Of a DNA stretch of 64,000 nucleotides, positions 34,001 to 41,838 are shown piece after piece (position 1 is the first letter of the stretch; each line of letters opens with the position of its first letter). Both the position numbers and the translations under genes were made by a program. Under the pieces are notes generated by a model. It did no database searches. It had not been told where the DNA came from and saw only the letters and a list, made by a program, of their open reading frames with translations. This DNA comes from Pseudomonas sp. LBUM920. Its GTDB lineage: Bacteria > Pseudomonadota > Gammaproteobacteria > Pseudomonadales > Pseudomonadaceae. The stretch covers positions 434,001 to 498,000 of the forward strand of contig NZ_CP027762.1 of assembly GCF_003852315.1 (NCBI RefSeq). The letters are read 5' to 3'.

Positions 34001-35498
34001 TTTCGACCTCAAACAAGTCAACCCGCAGGCATTGGTCTCGGTGAAACTGGTCGCGGAAGCCGGCGTGGGCACCATTGCCGCCGGCGTGGCCAAGGCCTAT
34101 GCCGACCTGATCACCATCTCCGGCTACGACGGGGGCACCGGCGCATCGCCGCTGACCTCCATCAAGTACGCCGGTGCGCCGTGGGAACTGGGCCTGGCGG
34201 AAACTCACCAGACCCTGCGCGGTAACGACCTGCGTGGCAAAGTTCGGGTACAGACCGACGGCGGCCTGAAAACCGGCCTCGACGTGATCAAGGCTGCGAT
34301 CCTCGGCGCCGAAAGCTTCGGCTTCGGCACTGCGCCGATGATCGCCCTGGGCTGCAAATACCTGCGCATCTGCCACCTGAACAACTGCGCCACCGGCGTC
34401 GCCACTCAGAACGAGAAGCTGCGCAAGGATCACTACATCGGCACCGTCGACATGGTGGTGAATTTCTTCACCTACGTCGCCGAAGAAACCCGTGAGTGGC
34501 TGGCCAAGCTGGGCGTGCGCTCGCTGGAAGAGCTGATCGGGCGTACCGACTTGCTCGACATCCTCGAAGGTCAGACCGCCAAGCAACAGCACCTGGACCT
34601 GACGCCGCTGCTGGGCAGCGACCACATCCCGGCAGACAAGCCACAATTCTGCCAGGTTGACCGCAACCCGCCGTTCGACAAGGGCCTGCTGGCCGAGAAG
34701 ATGGTCGAAATGGCCAGCTCCTCAATCAACGACGCCAGCGGTGGCGAATTCGCGCTGGATATCTGCAACTGCGACCGTTCCATCGGCGCACGCGTCTCCG
34801 GCGAAATCGCACGCAAGCACGGCAACCAGGGTATGGCGAAAGCGCCAATCACCTTCCGCTTCAAAGGCACTGCGGGCCAGAGCTTCGGCGTGTGGAACGC
34901 CGGTGGCCTGAACATGTACCTCGAAGGCGACGCCAACGACTACGTGGGCAAAGGCATGACCGGCGGCAAGCTGGTGATCGTTCCGCCCATCGGCAGCGTC
35001 TACAAGTCGCAGGAAAGCGCGATCATCGGCAACACCTGCCTGTACGGCGCCACCGGTGGCAAGCTGTTCGCCGCCGGCACTGCCGGTGAGCGTTTCGCTG
35101 TGCGTAACTCCGGTGCCCACACCGTGGTGGAAGGCACAGGCGATCACTGCTGCGAGTACATGACCGGGGGCTTTGTCGCGGTACTGGGCAAGACCGGTTA
35201 CAACTTCGGTTCGGGCATGACCGGCGGTTTCGCCTACGTGCTCGACCAGGACAACACCTTCGTCGACAAGGTCAACCACGAGTTGGTCGAGATCCAGCGG
35301 ATCAGCGGCGAAGCCATGGAATCCTACCGGAACCACTTGCAGCACGTGCTGGACGAGTACGTCGAGGAGACCGGCAGCGAATGGGGTCGCAACCTCGCCG
35401 AAAACCTCGATGATTACCTGCGTCGTTTCTGGCTGGTCAAGCCCAAGGCTGCCAACCTGAAATCGTTGCTTTCCAGCATCCGTGCCAACCCGCAGTGA
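31053..35498 (+). CDS. gltB: Glutamate synthase (NADPH) large subunit
   Basis: Makes two glutamate from glutamine and 2-oxoglutarate (1481 aa from the ATG). A 14-residue propeptide precedes the catalytic Cys15 of the class II glutaminase domain (CGFGLIAH). The central domain is followed by the FMN-binding TIM barrel with GEGGEDPARY and the 3Fe-4S cysteines in CKYLRICHLNNC, and then the C-terminal beta-helix with GGxTGG repeats. A GTG two codons upstream (31047) is a possible alternative start. gltD follows 32 bases later. Confidence 0.98.
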   Translation: MKAGLYQPDEFKDNCGFGLIAHMQGEPSHTLLQTAIEALTCMTHRGGINADGKTGDGCGLLIQKPDQFLRAVAKEQFAVDLPKQYAVGMVFFNQDSVKAEAARENMNREILAAGLQLVGWRKVPIDTSVLGRLALERLPQIEQVFIAGEGLSDQDMAIKLFTSRRRSSVSNAADTDHYICSFSHKTIIYKGLMMPADLTAFYPDLSDERLQTAICVFHQRFSTNTLPKWPLAQPFRFLAHNGEINTITGNRNWAVARRTKFANDLMDLEELGPLVNRVGSDSSSMDNMLELMVTGGIDLFRGVRMIIPPAWQNVETMDPDLRAFYEYNSMHMEPWDGPAGVVMTDGRYAVCLLDRNGLRPARWVTTTNGFITLASEIGVWDYKPEDVIAKGRVGPGQILAVDTETGQILDTDAIDNRLKSRHPYKQWLRKNALRIQATMEDNDHGSAFYDVDQLKQYMKMYQVTFEERDQVLRPLGEQGYEAVGSMGDDTPMAVLSQRVRTPYDYFRQQFAQVTNPPIDPLREAIVMSLEVCLGAERNIFQESPEHASRVILSSPVVSPAKWRSLMTLERPGFDRQIIDLNYDESLGLEAAVRNVADQAEEAVRAGRTQIVLTDRHIAPGKLPIHASLATGAVHHRLTEKGLRCDSNILVETATARDPHHFAVLIGFGASAVYPFLAYEVLGDLIRTGEVLGDLYEVFKNYRKGITKGLLKILSKMGISTVTSYRGAQLFEAIGLSEEVCEVSFRGVPSRIKGARFVDIEAEQKALAAEAWSARKPIQQGGLLKFVHGGEYHAYNPDVVSTLQAAVQQGDYAKFKAYTALVDNRPVSMIRDLFKVKTLDTPLAISEIEPLESILKRFDSAGISLGALSPEAHEALAEAMNRLGARSNSGEGGEDPARYGTIKSSKIKQVATGRFGVTPEYLVNAEVLQIKVAQGAKPGEGGQLPGGKVNGLIAKLRYAVPGVTLISPPPHHDIYSIEDLSQLIFDLKQVNPQALVSVKLVAEAGVGTIAAGVAKAYADLITISGYDGGTGASPLTSIKYAGAPWELGLAETHQTLRGNDLRGKVRVQTDGGLKTGLDVIKAAILGAESFGFGTAPMIALGCKYLRICHLNNCATGVATQNEKLRKDHYIGTVDMVVNFFTYVAEETREWLAKLGVRSLEELIGRTDLLDILEGQTAKQQHLDLTPLLGSDHIPADKPQFCQVDRNPPFDKGLLAEKMVEMASSSINDASGGEFALDICNCDRSIGARVSGEIARKHGNQGMAKAPITFRFKGTAGQSFGVWNAGGLNMYLEGDANDYVGKGMTGGKLVIVPPIGSVYKSQESAIIGNTCLYGATGGKLFAAGTAGERFAVRNSGAHTVVEGTGDHCCEYMTGGFVAVLGKTGYNFGSGMTGGFAYVLDQDNTFVDKVNHELVEIQRISGEAMESYRNHLQHVLDEYVEETGSEWGRNLAENLDDYLRRFWLVKPKAANLKSLLSSIRANPQ

Positions 35499-35530
35499 TA
35501 TGCGCCTGAAGAGTTTGATGAGGTTTTAAC

Positions 35531-36949
35531 ATGGCTGAACGTCTGAATAACGACTTCCAGTTCATCGATGTCGGGCGCAAAGATCCGAAGAAGAAACTGT
35601 TGCGTCAACGCAAGAAAGAGTTCGTGGAAATCTACGAGCCCTTCAAACCCCAGCACTCGGCCGACCAGGCCCACCGCTGCCTGGGTTGCGGTAACCCGTA
35701 TTGCGAATGGAAGTGCCCGGTGCACAACTTCATTCCCAACTGGCTCAAACTGGTGGCCGAGGGCAACATCCTCGCCGCCGCCGAGCTGTCGCACCAGACC
35801 AACACCTTGCCGGAAGTGTGCGGTCGGGTGTGCCCGCAAGACCGTCTGTGCGAGGGTGCCTGCACCCTCAACGACGGCTTTGGCGCGGTGACCATCGGTT
35901 CGGTGGAGAAGTACATCACCGACACCGCGTTCGCCATGGGCTGGCGCCCGGACATGTCCAAGGTCAAGCCAACCGGCAAGCGCGTTGCGATCATCGGCGC
36001 GGGCCCGGCGGGCCTGGGCTGTGCCGACGTGCTGGTGCGTGGTGGCGTGACCCCGGTGGTGTTCGACAAGAACCCTGAAATCGGTGGCTTGCTGACCTTC
36101 GGCATTCCCGAGTTCAAGCTGGAAAAAACTGTACTGAGCAACCGTCGTGAAGTGTTCACCGGCATGGGTATCGAGTTCCGTCTCAATACCGAAATCGGCA
36201 AAGACATCACCATGGAGCAACTGCTCGCCGAATACGATGCCGTGTTCATGGGCATGGGCACCTACACCTACATGAAAGGCGGCTTTGCCGGTGAGGACCT
36301 GCCGGGCGTGTATGACGCGCTCGACTTCCTGATCGCCAACGTCAACCGCAACCTGGGCTTTGAAAAGTCGCCGGAAGATTTCGTCGACATGAAAGGCAAG
36401 AAAGTTGTGGTGCTGGGTGGTGGCGACACCGCGATGGACTGCAACCGTACCTCGATCCGCCAGGGCGCCAAGTCGGTCACCTGTGCGTACCGTCGTGACG
36501 AAGCCAACATGCCCGGCTCGCGCAAAGAGGTGAAGAACGCCAAGGAAGAAGGCGTGAAATTCCTCTACAACCGCCAGCCGATCGCCATTGTGGGTGAGGA
36601 CCGTGTGGAAGGCGTGAAAGTGGTCGAGACCCGTCTCGGCGAGCCGGACGCCCGTGGCCGTCGCAGCCCTGAGCCGATCCCGGGTTCCGAAGAAATCATC
36701 CCGGCCGACGCCGTGGTCATCGCCTTTGGTTTCCGCCCAAGCCCGGCGCCGTGGTTCGAGCAGTTCGAAATCCAGACCGACAGCCAGGGCCGCGTTGTAG
36801 CCCCGGAACAAGGCCAGTACAAGCACCAGACCAGCAACCCGAAAATCTTCGCCGGTGGCGATATGGTGCGCGGCTCTGACCTGGTGGTAACCGCGATCTT
36901 CGAAGGCCGCAACGCCGCCGAAGGTATCCTGGATTACTTGCAGGTCTGA
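35531..36949 (+). CDS. gltD: Glutamate synthase (NADPH) small subunit
   Basis: Electron-input subunit (472 aa) taking electrons from NADPH to GltB. Two N-terminal 4Fe-4S cysteine sets are visible (C50, C53, C58, C62 and C97, C101, C107, C111), then an FAD-binding GAGPAGLGCA around residue 156 and an NADPH-binding VVVLGGGDTAMDC around residue 296. Paired with gltB. Confidence 0.98.
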   Translation: MAERLNNDFQFIDVGRKDPKKKLLRQRKKEFVEIYEPFKPQHSADQAHRCLGCGNPYCEWKCPVHNFIPNWLKLVAEGNILAAAELSHQTNTLPEVCGRVCPQDRLCEGACTLNDGFGAVTIGSVEKYITDTAFAMGWRPDMSKVKPTGKRVAIIGAGPAGLGCADVLVRGGVTPVVFDKNPEIGGLLTFGIPEFKLEKTVLSNRREVFTGMGIEFRLNTEIGKDITMEQLLAEYDAVFMGMGTYTYMKGGFAGEDLPGVYDALDFLIANVNRNLGFEKSPEDFVDMKGKKVVVLGGGDTAMDCNRTSIRQGAKSVTCAYRRDEANMPGSRKEVKNAKEEGVKFLYNRQPIAIVGEDRVEGVKVVETRLGEPDARGRRSPEPIPGSEEIIPADAVVIAFGFRPSPAPWFEQFEIQTDSQGRVVAPEQGQYKHQTSNPKIFAGGDMVRGSDLVVTAIFEGRNAAEGILDYLQV

Positions 36950-36980
36950 CCCCTGATCCCAGGTTTAAATGGGATCAAAA

Positions 36981-37069
36981 TGTGGGAGGGGGCTTGCCCC
37001 CGATAGCGGTGGTTCAGTTACAGATACTGAAACCGACACACTGCAATCGGGGGCAAGCCCCCTCCCACA
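36981..37069. repeat. REPIN-like palindrome (GTGGGAGGGGG class)
   Basis: TGTGGGAGGGGGCTTGCCCC and its inverted partner, between gltD and hemE. Confidence 0.92.
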
Positions 37070-37116
37070 TTGGTTTTGCAGCGCTTTGATATCCGCGACA
37101 AATTGACCCGATAGAC

Positions 37117-37144
37117 AAAAGGCACGGCTCACTCCGTGCCTTTT
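37117..37144 (+). terminator. Terminator between gltD and hemE
   Basis: AAAAGGCACGG and CCGTGCCTTTT form an 11-bp stem with a 6-base loop. The symmetry allows either strand, but the position fits the end of gltBD (beyond the REPIN). Confidence 0.75.
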
Positions 37145-37191
37145 GCGTCGCGCTCTGAGAAAATGCCCGCACTTTTTTTGCGGATGCCGAC

Positions 37192-38259
37192 ATGACTGCC
37201 CTCAAGAACGACCGTTTCCTTCGTGCCCTGCTCAAGCAACCCGTAGACGTCACGCCCGTGTGGATGATGCGTCAGGCCGGTCGCTACCTGCCGGAATACC
37301 GCGCCAGTCGCGCCCACGCCGGCGACTTCATGAGCCTGTGCATGAACCCGGAGTTCGCCTGCGAAGTCACGATGCAGCCGCTGGACCGCTACCCACAACT
37401 GGACGCGGCCATCCTGTTCTCCGATATTTTGACCATCCCTGACGCCATGGGCCAAGGCCTGTACTTCGAAACCGGCGAAGGCCCGCGTTTCAAGAAAGTC
37501 GTCAGCACCCTGGCCGACATCGAAGCACTGCCGATCCCCGATCCGCACAAAGACCTGGGCTACGTGATGGACGCCGTGAGCACCATCCGCCGCGAGCTGA
37601 ACGGCCGCGTGCCGCTGATCGGCTTCTCCGGCAGCCCGTGGACACTGGCCACCTACATGGTCGAAGGCGGCTCGTCGAAAGACTTCCGCAAGACCAAAGC
37701 CATGCTCTACGACAACCCACAGGCCATGCACCTGCTGCTGGATAAATTGGCGCAGTCGGTTACCGCCTACCTCAACGGCCAGATCATGGCCGGCGCGCAA
37801 GCGGTACAGATTTTCGATACCTGGGGTGGCAACTTGTCGGCGGCGGCGTATCAGGAATTCTCCCTGGCCTACATGCGCAAGATCGTCAGCGGCCTGATCC
37901 GCGAACACGAAGGCCGCAAAGTGCCGGTCATCCTGTTCACCAAAGGCGGCGGCCTGTGGCTGGAAAGCATCGCCGATGCCGGCGCCGATGCACTCGGCCT
38001 GGACTGGACCTGCGACATTGGCGAAGCTCGCCGTCGCGTTGGCAACCAGGTCGCGCTGCAAGGCAACATGGACCCGACCGTGCTCTACGCCAAGCCGGAA
38101 GCGATCCGCACCGAAGTCGGCCGCATCCTGGCCAGCTACGGCAAGGGCACGGGGCACGTGTTCAACCTCGGCCATGGCATCACCCCGGAAGTGAATCCGG
38201 AGCATGCCGGCGCGTTCTTGCGCGCGGTGCACGATCTGTCGGCGCAGTACCACGAATAA
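37192..38259 (+). CDS. hemE: Uroporphyrinogen decarboxylase
   Basis: Removes four acetate carboxyls from uroporphyrinogen III in heme synthesis (355 aa). The N-terminal PVWMMRQAGRYLPEYR loop with the substrate-binding Arg pair, the FSDILTIPDAMG motif with the catalytic Asp, and the C-terminal NLGHGITPEVNPEH are all present. Monocistronic here, flanked by REPINs on both sides. Confidence 0.98.
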   Translation: MTALKNDRFLRALLKQPVDVTPVWMMRQAGRYLPEYRASRAHAGDFMSLCMNPEFACEVTMQPLDRYPQLDAAILFSDILTIPDAMGQGLYFETGEGPRFKKVVSTLADIEALPIPDPHKDLGYVMDAVSTIRRELNGRVPLIGFSGSPWTLATYMVEGGSSKDFRKTKAMLYDNPQAMHLLLDKLAQSVTAYLNGQIMAGAQAVQIFDTWGGNLSAAAYQEFSLAYMRKIVSGLIREHEGRKVPVILFTKGGGLWLESIADAGADALGLDWTCDIGEARRRVGNQVALQGNMDPTVLYAKPEAIRTEVGRILASYGKGTGHVFNLGHGITPEVNPEHAGAFLRAVHDLSAQYHE

Positions 38260-38272
38260 CACGCGCAACAAA

Positions 38273-38362
38273 TGTGGGAGGGGGCTTGCCCCCGATAGCG
38301 GTGTATCAGCCACCACATTCATTGGCTGAGACACTGCAATCGGGGGCAAGCCCCCTCCCACA
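38273..38362. repeat. REPIN-like palindrome (GTGGGAGGGGG class)
   Basis: TGTGGGAGGGGGCTTGCCCC and its inverted partner, between the convergent hemE and MFS genes; near-identical ends to the element at 36981. Confidence 0.92.
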
Positions 38363-38379
38363 TTAAAAGCGAGAAAGCC

Positions 38380-39654
38380 TCAGGCCTGCACATTCCCCAG
38401 CGGTGGCAACTTCGCCAGCTTCAGGGCCACCAGCAGCGCGCCAATCAACAGCGCCACGATAAACCCGCCAATCCCGTTCCACCCGGCAAAGTGCCAGAAG
38501 AACCCGCCCGCCGTCCCCGCAATGCTTGAGCCCACGTAGTAGCAGAACAGGTACAGCGACGACGCCTGCCCCTTGGCCTTGACCGCGCGCCGGCCGATCC
38601 AGCTGCTGGCCACCGAGTGCGCGCCGAAGAAGCCGAAGGTAAAGATCAGCATGCCCGGCACCACCAGCCACAGCGGGGTGAACAGGGTCAGTAACATGCC
38701 CGAAAGCATCAATACTATCGTGCCCCACAACACGCGCCGCCGGCCAAGGCGGTCGGCCAGCGAGCCGATTTTCGCCGAGCTGTAGATGCCCGAGAGGTAC
38801 ACCAGCGACAGCAGTCCGACCACGGCCTGGCTCAACGCGTAAGGCGACGCCAGCAGGCGATAGCCGATGTAGTTGAACATCGTCACGAACGCGCCCATCA
38901 GCAGGAAGGCTTCGAGAAAAAGCCAGGGCAGGCCTGCATCCTTGAAGTGCATCACGAAGCCGTCCACCAGGCTGCGCGGTTTGAGGCTGCTGGCGCGGAA
39001 GTTGCGCGACTCGGGGAGGATCTTCCAGAACACGGTGGCAGCGATCAGCGCCAGGGCGCCGATGATCAGCGTGGCGGTGTGCCAACTGACGAAGTCGATC
39101 AGCACGCCCATGATCAGGCGCCCGCTCATGCCGCCAATCGCGTTGCCGCCGATGTACAAGCCCATGGCCAGGCCGATGTGTTGCGGGTGGATCTCTTCGC
39201 TCAAGTAGGTCATCGCAACGGCTGCCAGGCCGCTCAGGGACAGGCCGACCAGCGCACGCATCAGCAGGATGCCTTCCCAGGACGGCATCAGGCCGCTGGC
39301 GATGGTGGCCAGGGCGGCGCAAAACAGCGCGGCGACCATCACCGGTTTACGCCCGAGGGTGTCGGAAATCGGTCCGGTGATCAGCAGGCCAAACGCGAGC
39401 ATGGCGGTGGCAACTGACAGGATCAGGCTGCTCTGCGCCGCGTTGATGGAAAACTCGTGGGACAGCGCGGGCATCATCGGCTGCACGCAATACAGCAGGG
39501 CAAAGGTGGCAAAGCCACCGGAGAACAGCGCCAGCACGGTGCGCATGAACATCGGCGTGCCTTTTTCGATGAACTGCTCGTTGAGCTGGGCCACCACCTC
39601 ATCCAGGGCGGTAGGCGGGATTTCTTGAGCGGATGAAGCGACAGCAGATTTCAC
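38380..39654 (-). CDS. MFS transporter, YnfM-like
   Basis: 424-aa major facilitator with about 12 hydrophobic segments beginning near residue 35 (TVLALFSGGFATFALLYCV) and the A-motif GPISDTLGRKPVM between TM2 and TM3; a second copy (GSLADRLGRRRVLWG) lies in the C-terminal half. The GTG start at 39654 is preferred: GAGG lies just upstream, and the in-frame extension to 39780 overlaps the divergent LysR promoter. Substrate unknown; divergent pairing with the LysR gene suggests that gene controls it. Confidence 0.88.
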   Translation of the reverse strand: MKSAVASSAQEIPPTALDEVVAQLNEQFIEKGTPMFMRTVLALFSGGFATFALLYCVQPMMPALSHEFSINAAQSSLILSVATAMLAFGLLITGPISDTLGRKPVMVAALFCAALATIASGLMPSWEGILLMRALVGLSLSGLAAVAMTYLSEEIHPQHIGLAMGLYIGGNAIGGMSGRLIMGVLIDFVSWHTATLIIGALALIAATVFWKILPESRNFRASSLKPRSLVDGFVMHFKDAGLPWLFLEAFLLMGAFVTMFNYIGYRLLASPYALSQAVVGLLSLVYLSGIYSSAKIGSLADRLGRRRVLWGTIVLMLSGMLLTLFTPLWLVVPGMLIFTFGFFGAHSVASSWIGRRAVKAKGQASSLYLFCYYVGSSIAGTAGGFFWHFAGWNGIGGFIVALLIGALLVALKLAKLPPLGNVQA

Positions 39655-39778
39655 GGGGACCTCGGCGAGGGAAAGCCTGCCAGGACTGGCAGTGCAAAAA
39701 AGAATATAGCTGGCTAATGATTCTTTCCAATATATTGTTCGACCTGTTTGATAGCTTTTACGACCTAATGAGGTTTGC

Positions 39779-40672
39779 ATGGAATTGCGTCACCTGCGGT
39801 ACTTCATCGCCGTCGCCGAAGAACTGCATTTTGGCCGCGCTGCACAGGTGCTGGGCATCTCGCAGCCGCCGCTGAGCCAGCAGATCCAGGCCCTGGAACA
39901 AGAGGTGGGCGCGCGTTTGTTTGAGCGCACCAATCGTCGGGTCGAGCTCAGTGAAGCCGGGCGGTTGTTCCTGCAAGAGGCGCGACTGGTGCTGGCGCAG
40001 GTCGATAAGGCCGCGGATGTCGCTCGGCGTGCGCAGTTGGGAGAGCTGGGGGAGCTGAAGATTGGTTTCACCTCGTCCGCACCCTTCAATTCGAGCATTC
40101 CGCAGGCGATCTTTGCGTTTCGCCAGGCCTTCCCGGCGGTGCACTTGAACCTGCAGGAAATGAGCAGCACCGAAGTGGCCGAATCGTTGGTGGATCAATC
40201 GATCCAGGTCGGCCTGATGCGCCCGCTGCCGTTGCCGGATTCGCTGAGTGTCATCGAGCTGATGCGCGAACCGCTGGTAGCCGTACTCAACGCCGGCCAC
40301 CCGCTGGCGGAAGGCAGCGAACGCGGTTTGCACCTGGCGCAATTGGCGCAGGAGCCGTTTGTATTCTTCCCGCGCAGCTATGGCAGCGGCCTTTATGCCC
40401 AATTGCTCAGCCTGGCCCGTGACGCAGGCTTCAGCCCGCACTTCGCCCAGGAAGCGGGGGAGGCGATGACGATTATCGGGTTGGTGGCGGCGGGCTTGGG
40501 CGTGTCGGTACTGCCGGCGTCTTACCAGCGCATACGCATTGATGGCGTGGTGTATCGCACGCTGCTCGATCAGGAGGCGGTCACGGCGGTGTGGCTGGTG
40601 CAGCGCAAGGGCGCGCAGTCGCCGAGGGCGAAGGCGTTTGTGGAGTTGTTGACGCGCAAGGCCGTGGTGTAG
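39779..40672 (+). CDS. LysR-family transcriptional regulator
   Basis: 297 aa. The N-terminal winged helix-turn-helix (MELRHLRYFIAVAEELHFGRAAQVLGISQPPLSQQ pattern, residues 1-60) is followed by a periplasmic-binding-like effector domain beginning around residue 90 with LKIGFTSSAPFN. LysR proteins usually act from the divergent intergenic region, here the 124 bases shared with the MFS gene. The inducer cannot be read from the sequence. Confidence 0.93.
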   Translation: MELRHLRYFIAVAEELHFGRAAQVLGISQPPLSQQIQALEQEVGARLFERTNRRVELSEAGRLFLQEARLVLAQVDKAADVARRAQLGELGELKIGFTSSAPFNSSIPQAIFAFRQAFPAVHLNLQEMSSTEVAESLVDQSIQVGLMRPLPLPDSLSVIELMREPLVAVLNAGHPLAEGSERGLHLAQLAQEPFVFFPRSYGSGLYAQLLSLARDAGFSPHFAQEAGEAMTIIGLVAAGLGVSVLPASYQRIRIDGVVYRTLLDQEAVTAVWLVQRKGAQSPRAKAFVELLTRKAVV

Positions 40673-40759
40673 GCGAAGTCACATATCAGGTAACGGAACT
40701 GCCTTAGTGATTAGCCAGAAACCTGCGCAGAATCGCTCTTTTTCAAGCGAGCGATATGG

Positions 40760-41146
40760 ATGGCACTGCTCTATCAGCCCAAGGAGGGCAGCGTGTTGAT
40801 GTGTGATTTTCGAGGCTATGAGGTTCCGGAAATCATCAAGGTTCGACCCGTGATTGTGATACGCAAATACCGAACCAATAAGCTGCTGGTGACGGTCGTG
40901 CCTTTGAGTACCACCGCCCCGCAAATGCTGCTGGCGCATCATTTGCAGCTAGACAGTCATCTGCAGGGCGCGAACCCCATCTGCTGGGCGAAGTGCGAAG
41001 TTGTGGCGACCGTAAGCCTGGGGCGACTGGATCGGATTAAAAGCAAAGACCGTCATGGAAAACGAACTTACACAATCGCGGAGCTCACCAATGATCAGTT
41101 TTCAGCGATAAAAGCAGCGGTACGCAGTGCGCTGGGGTTGCGATGA
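40760..41146 (+). CDS. PemK/MazF-family toxin, no antitoxin seen
   Basis: 128-aa protein with the PemK/MazF RNase fold: GSVLMCDFRGYEVPEIIKVRPVIVI (residues about 10-34, with the conserved Arg-Pro) and VTVVPLSTTAP (44-54, with the conserved TTxP). Family members cut mRNA and are normally paired with a small antitoxin, but neither the 87 bases upstream nor the 213 bases downstream encode one. The ATG at 40760 has a weak ribosome site; a GTG at codon 12 sits 5 bases after AAGGAGG and could be the used start. Marks the left boundary of the accessory region. Confidence 0.8.
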   Translation: MALLYQPKEGSVLMCDFRGYEVPEIIKVRPVIVIRKYRTNKLLVTVVPLSTTAPQMLLAHHLQLDSHLQGANPICWAKCEVVATVSLGRLDRIKSKDRHGKRTYTIAELTNDQFSAIKAAVRSALGLR

Positions 41147-41180
41147 AGTGGGTAAAGAACAAGCGGCGCTTTGCCACCGA

Positions 41181-41345
41181 TTGCAGCCGAGTTGTTTTCA
41201 GGCATACTCGCCGAGTTCCCGAAAGGGGCTTGTGAGACTCTGAGGATCCTGGGTAACCAGCCATCGCAGAGCCAGGCAGGAAGCGGCGATGACAAGCCAA
41301 CCTGTTTGTGAAAAGGGCGCCGAAAGGCGCCCTTTGTCGTTTCTG
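41181..41345 (+). ncRNA. Candidate structured small RNA between the toxin gene and the aryl polyene operon
   Basis: A promoter-like TTGCAG-16-CATACT (41181-41208) precedes about 100 non-coding bases that fold well and end in a strong terminator. Predicted elements: closing stem GGCTTGT (41227-41233) with ACAAGCC (41292-41298); hairpin CTGG-GTAA-CCAG with a GNRA loop (41249-41260); stem CATCGC (41262-41267) with GCGATG (41286-41291) stacked on the closing stem; and CTCTG (41238-41242) complementary to CAGAG (41267-41271), a possible pseudoknot. No known family was recognised. Confidence 0.4.
41312..41335. terminator. Bidirectional rho-independent terminator
   Basis: Perfect 10-bp stem AAAGGGCGCC/GGCGCCCTTT closed by a GAAA tetraloop. 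It can end the candidate small RNA on the plus strand and the aryl polyene operon on the minus strand, whose last stop codon is at 41360. Confidence 0.9.
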
Positions 41346-41359
41346 ACGGACCGCGATCC

Positions 41360-41812
41360 TCAGTTCTGCTTCGACGCCCCTGTCTGCTCAAACGACTGCG
41401 CCGCCGATCCGGGTGCGTTACCCACGCCATTGCTGCGCAGCGCCGCCATGATGTCGCGATCGAGCATGCTCACCCAGCGGTTGTAGTTGCGATGGATCTT
41501 GCCGTCCTTGTAGCCCAGGTCGCGGCTGTCGCGGTAGGTGATGGCGTAGCTGTTGCGGCTGTAACGGATGTCGATGGCTGCGTAGAACTGGTTGCGCACG
41601 GTGATCTCGGCCTGCACGAGTTGTGGGCTGAAACGCTGCATGGTCCACTCGCGTTTTTGCAGGGCCGTGATGATGACCTGCTTCATGGTTTCTTCGCTCA
41701 CCTGAGTGCCGGCCGGCAGCGCGTGCTGGGTGTTGAGCACGGGTTTGCTGGTGCAACCGCCGGCGGTCAGCAAGGCCAGGGTGATCAGGGTGGCGCGTAG
41801 CAAGGAAGACAT
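41360..41812 (-). CDS. APE-cluster lipoprotein
   Basis: 150-aa predicted lipoprotein: signal MSSLLRATLITLALLTAGGC with the modified Cys at residue 20. The mature part has SEETMKQVIITALQKREW and an aromatic beta segment (FYAAIDIRYSRNSYAITYRDS) with no known catalytic motif. Last gene of the aryl polyene operon, 26 bases after the ketosynthase. Such small lipoproteins recur in APE clusters and may take part in attaching or placing the pigment at the outer membrane; the role is inferred from context only. Confidence 0.75.
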   Translation of the reverse strand: MSSLLRATLITLALLTAGGCTSKPVLNTQHALPAGTQVSEETMKQVIITALQKREWTMQRFSPQLVQAEITVRNQFYAAIDIRYSRNSYAITYRDSRDLGYKDGKIHRNYNRWVSMLDRDIMAALRSNGVGNAPGSAAQSFEQTGASKQN

Positions 41813-41838
41813 TCCATTTTCTCCAATCAATTAAAAAA

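Noticed and set aside
30744..34646. A 1,300-codon open frame on the minus strand across gltB
   Set aside because: It is a codon-bias shadow of gltB: no start context, low-complexity His/Gln/Val-rich product, and the plus-strand gene is unmistakable.
36981..38362. Similar palindromes on both sides of hemE as transposon ends
   Set aside because: They are two separate REPINs of one class with different centres, and hemE is a core gene in normal context; no transposase or target duplication.
40679..40942. Minus-strand 87-codon frame as an antitoxin for the PemK-like toxin
   Set aside because: It mostly overlaps the toxin gene antisense, has no ribosome site and does not resemble any antitoxin.
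41221..41300. Possible TPP riboswitch or SRP (4.5S) RNA in the toxin-APE gap
   Set aside because: Short strings such as CTGAGG and TGGGTAA recall the TPP element, and CAGGAAGC recalls SRP RNA, but the conserved partner segments and spacing of both families are missing, and no thiamine gene follows.
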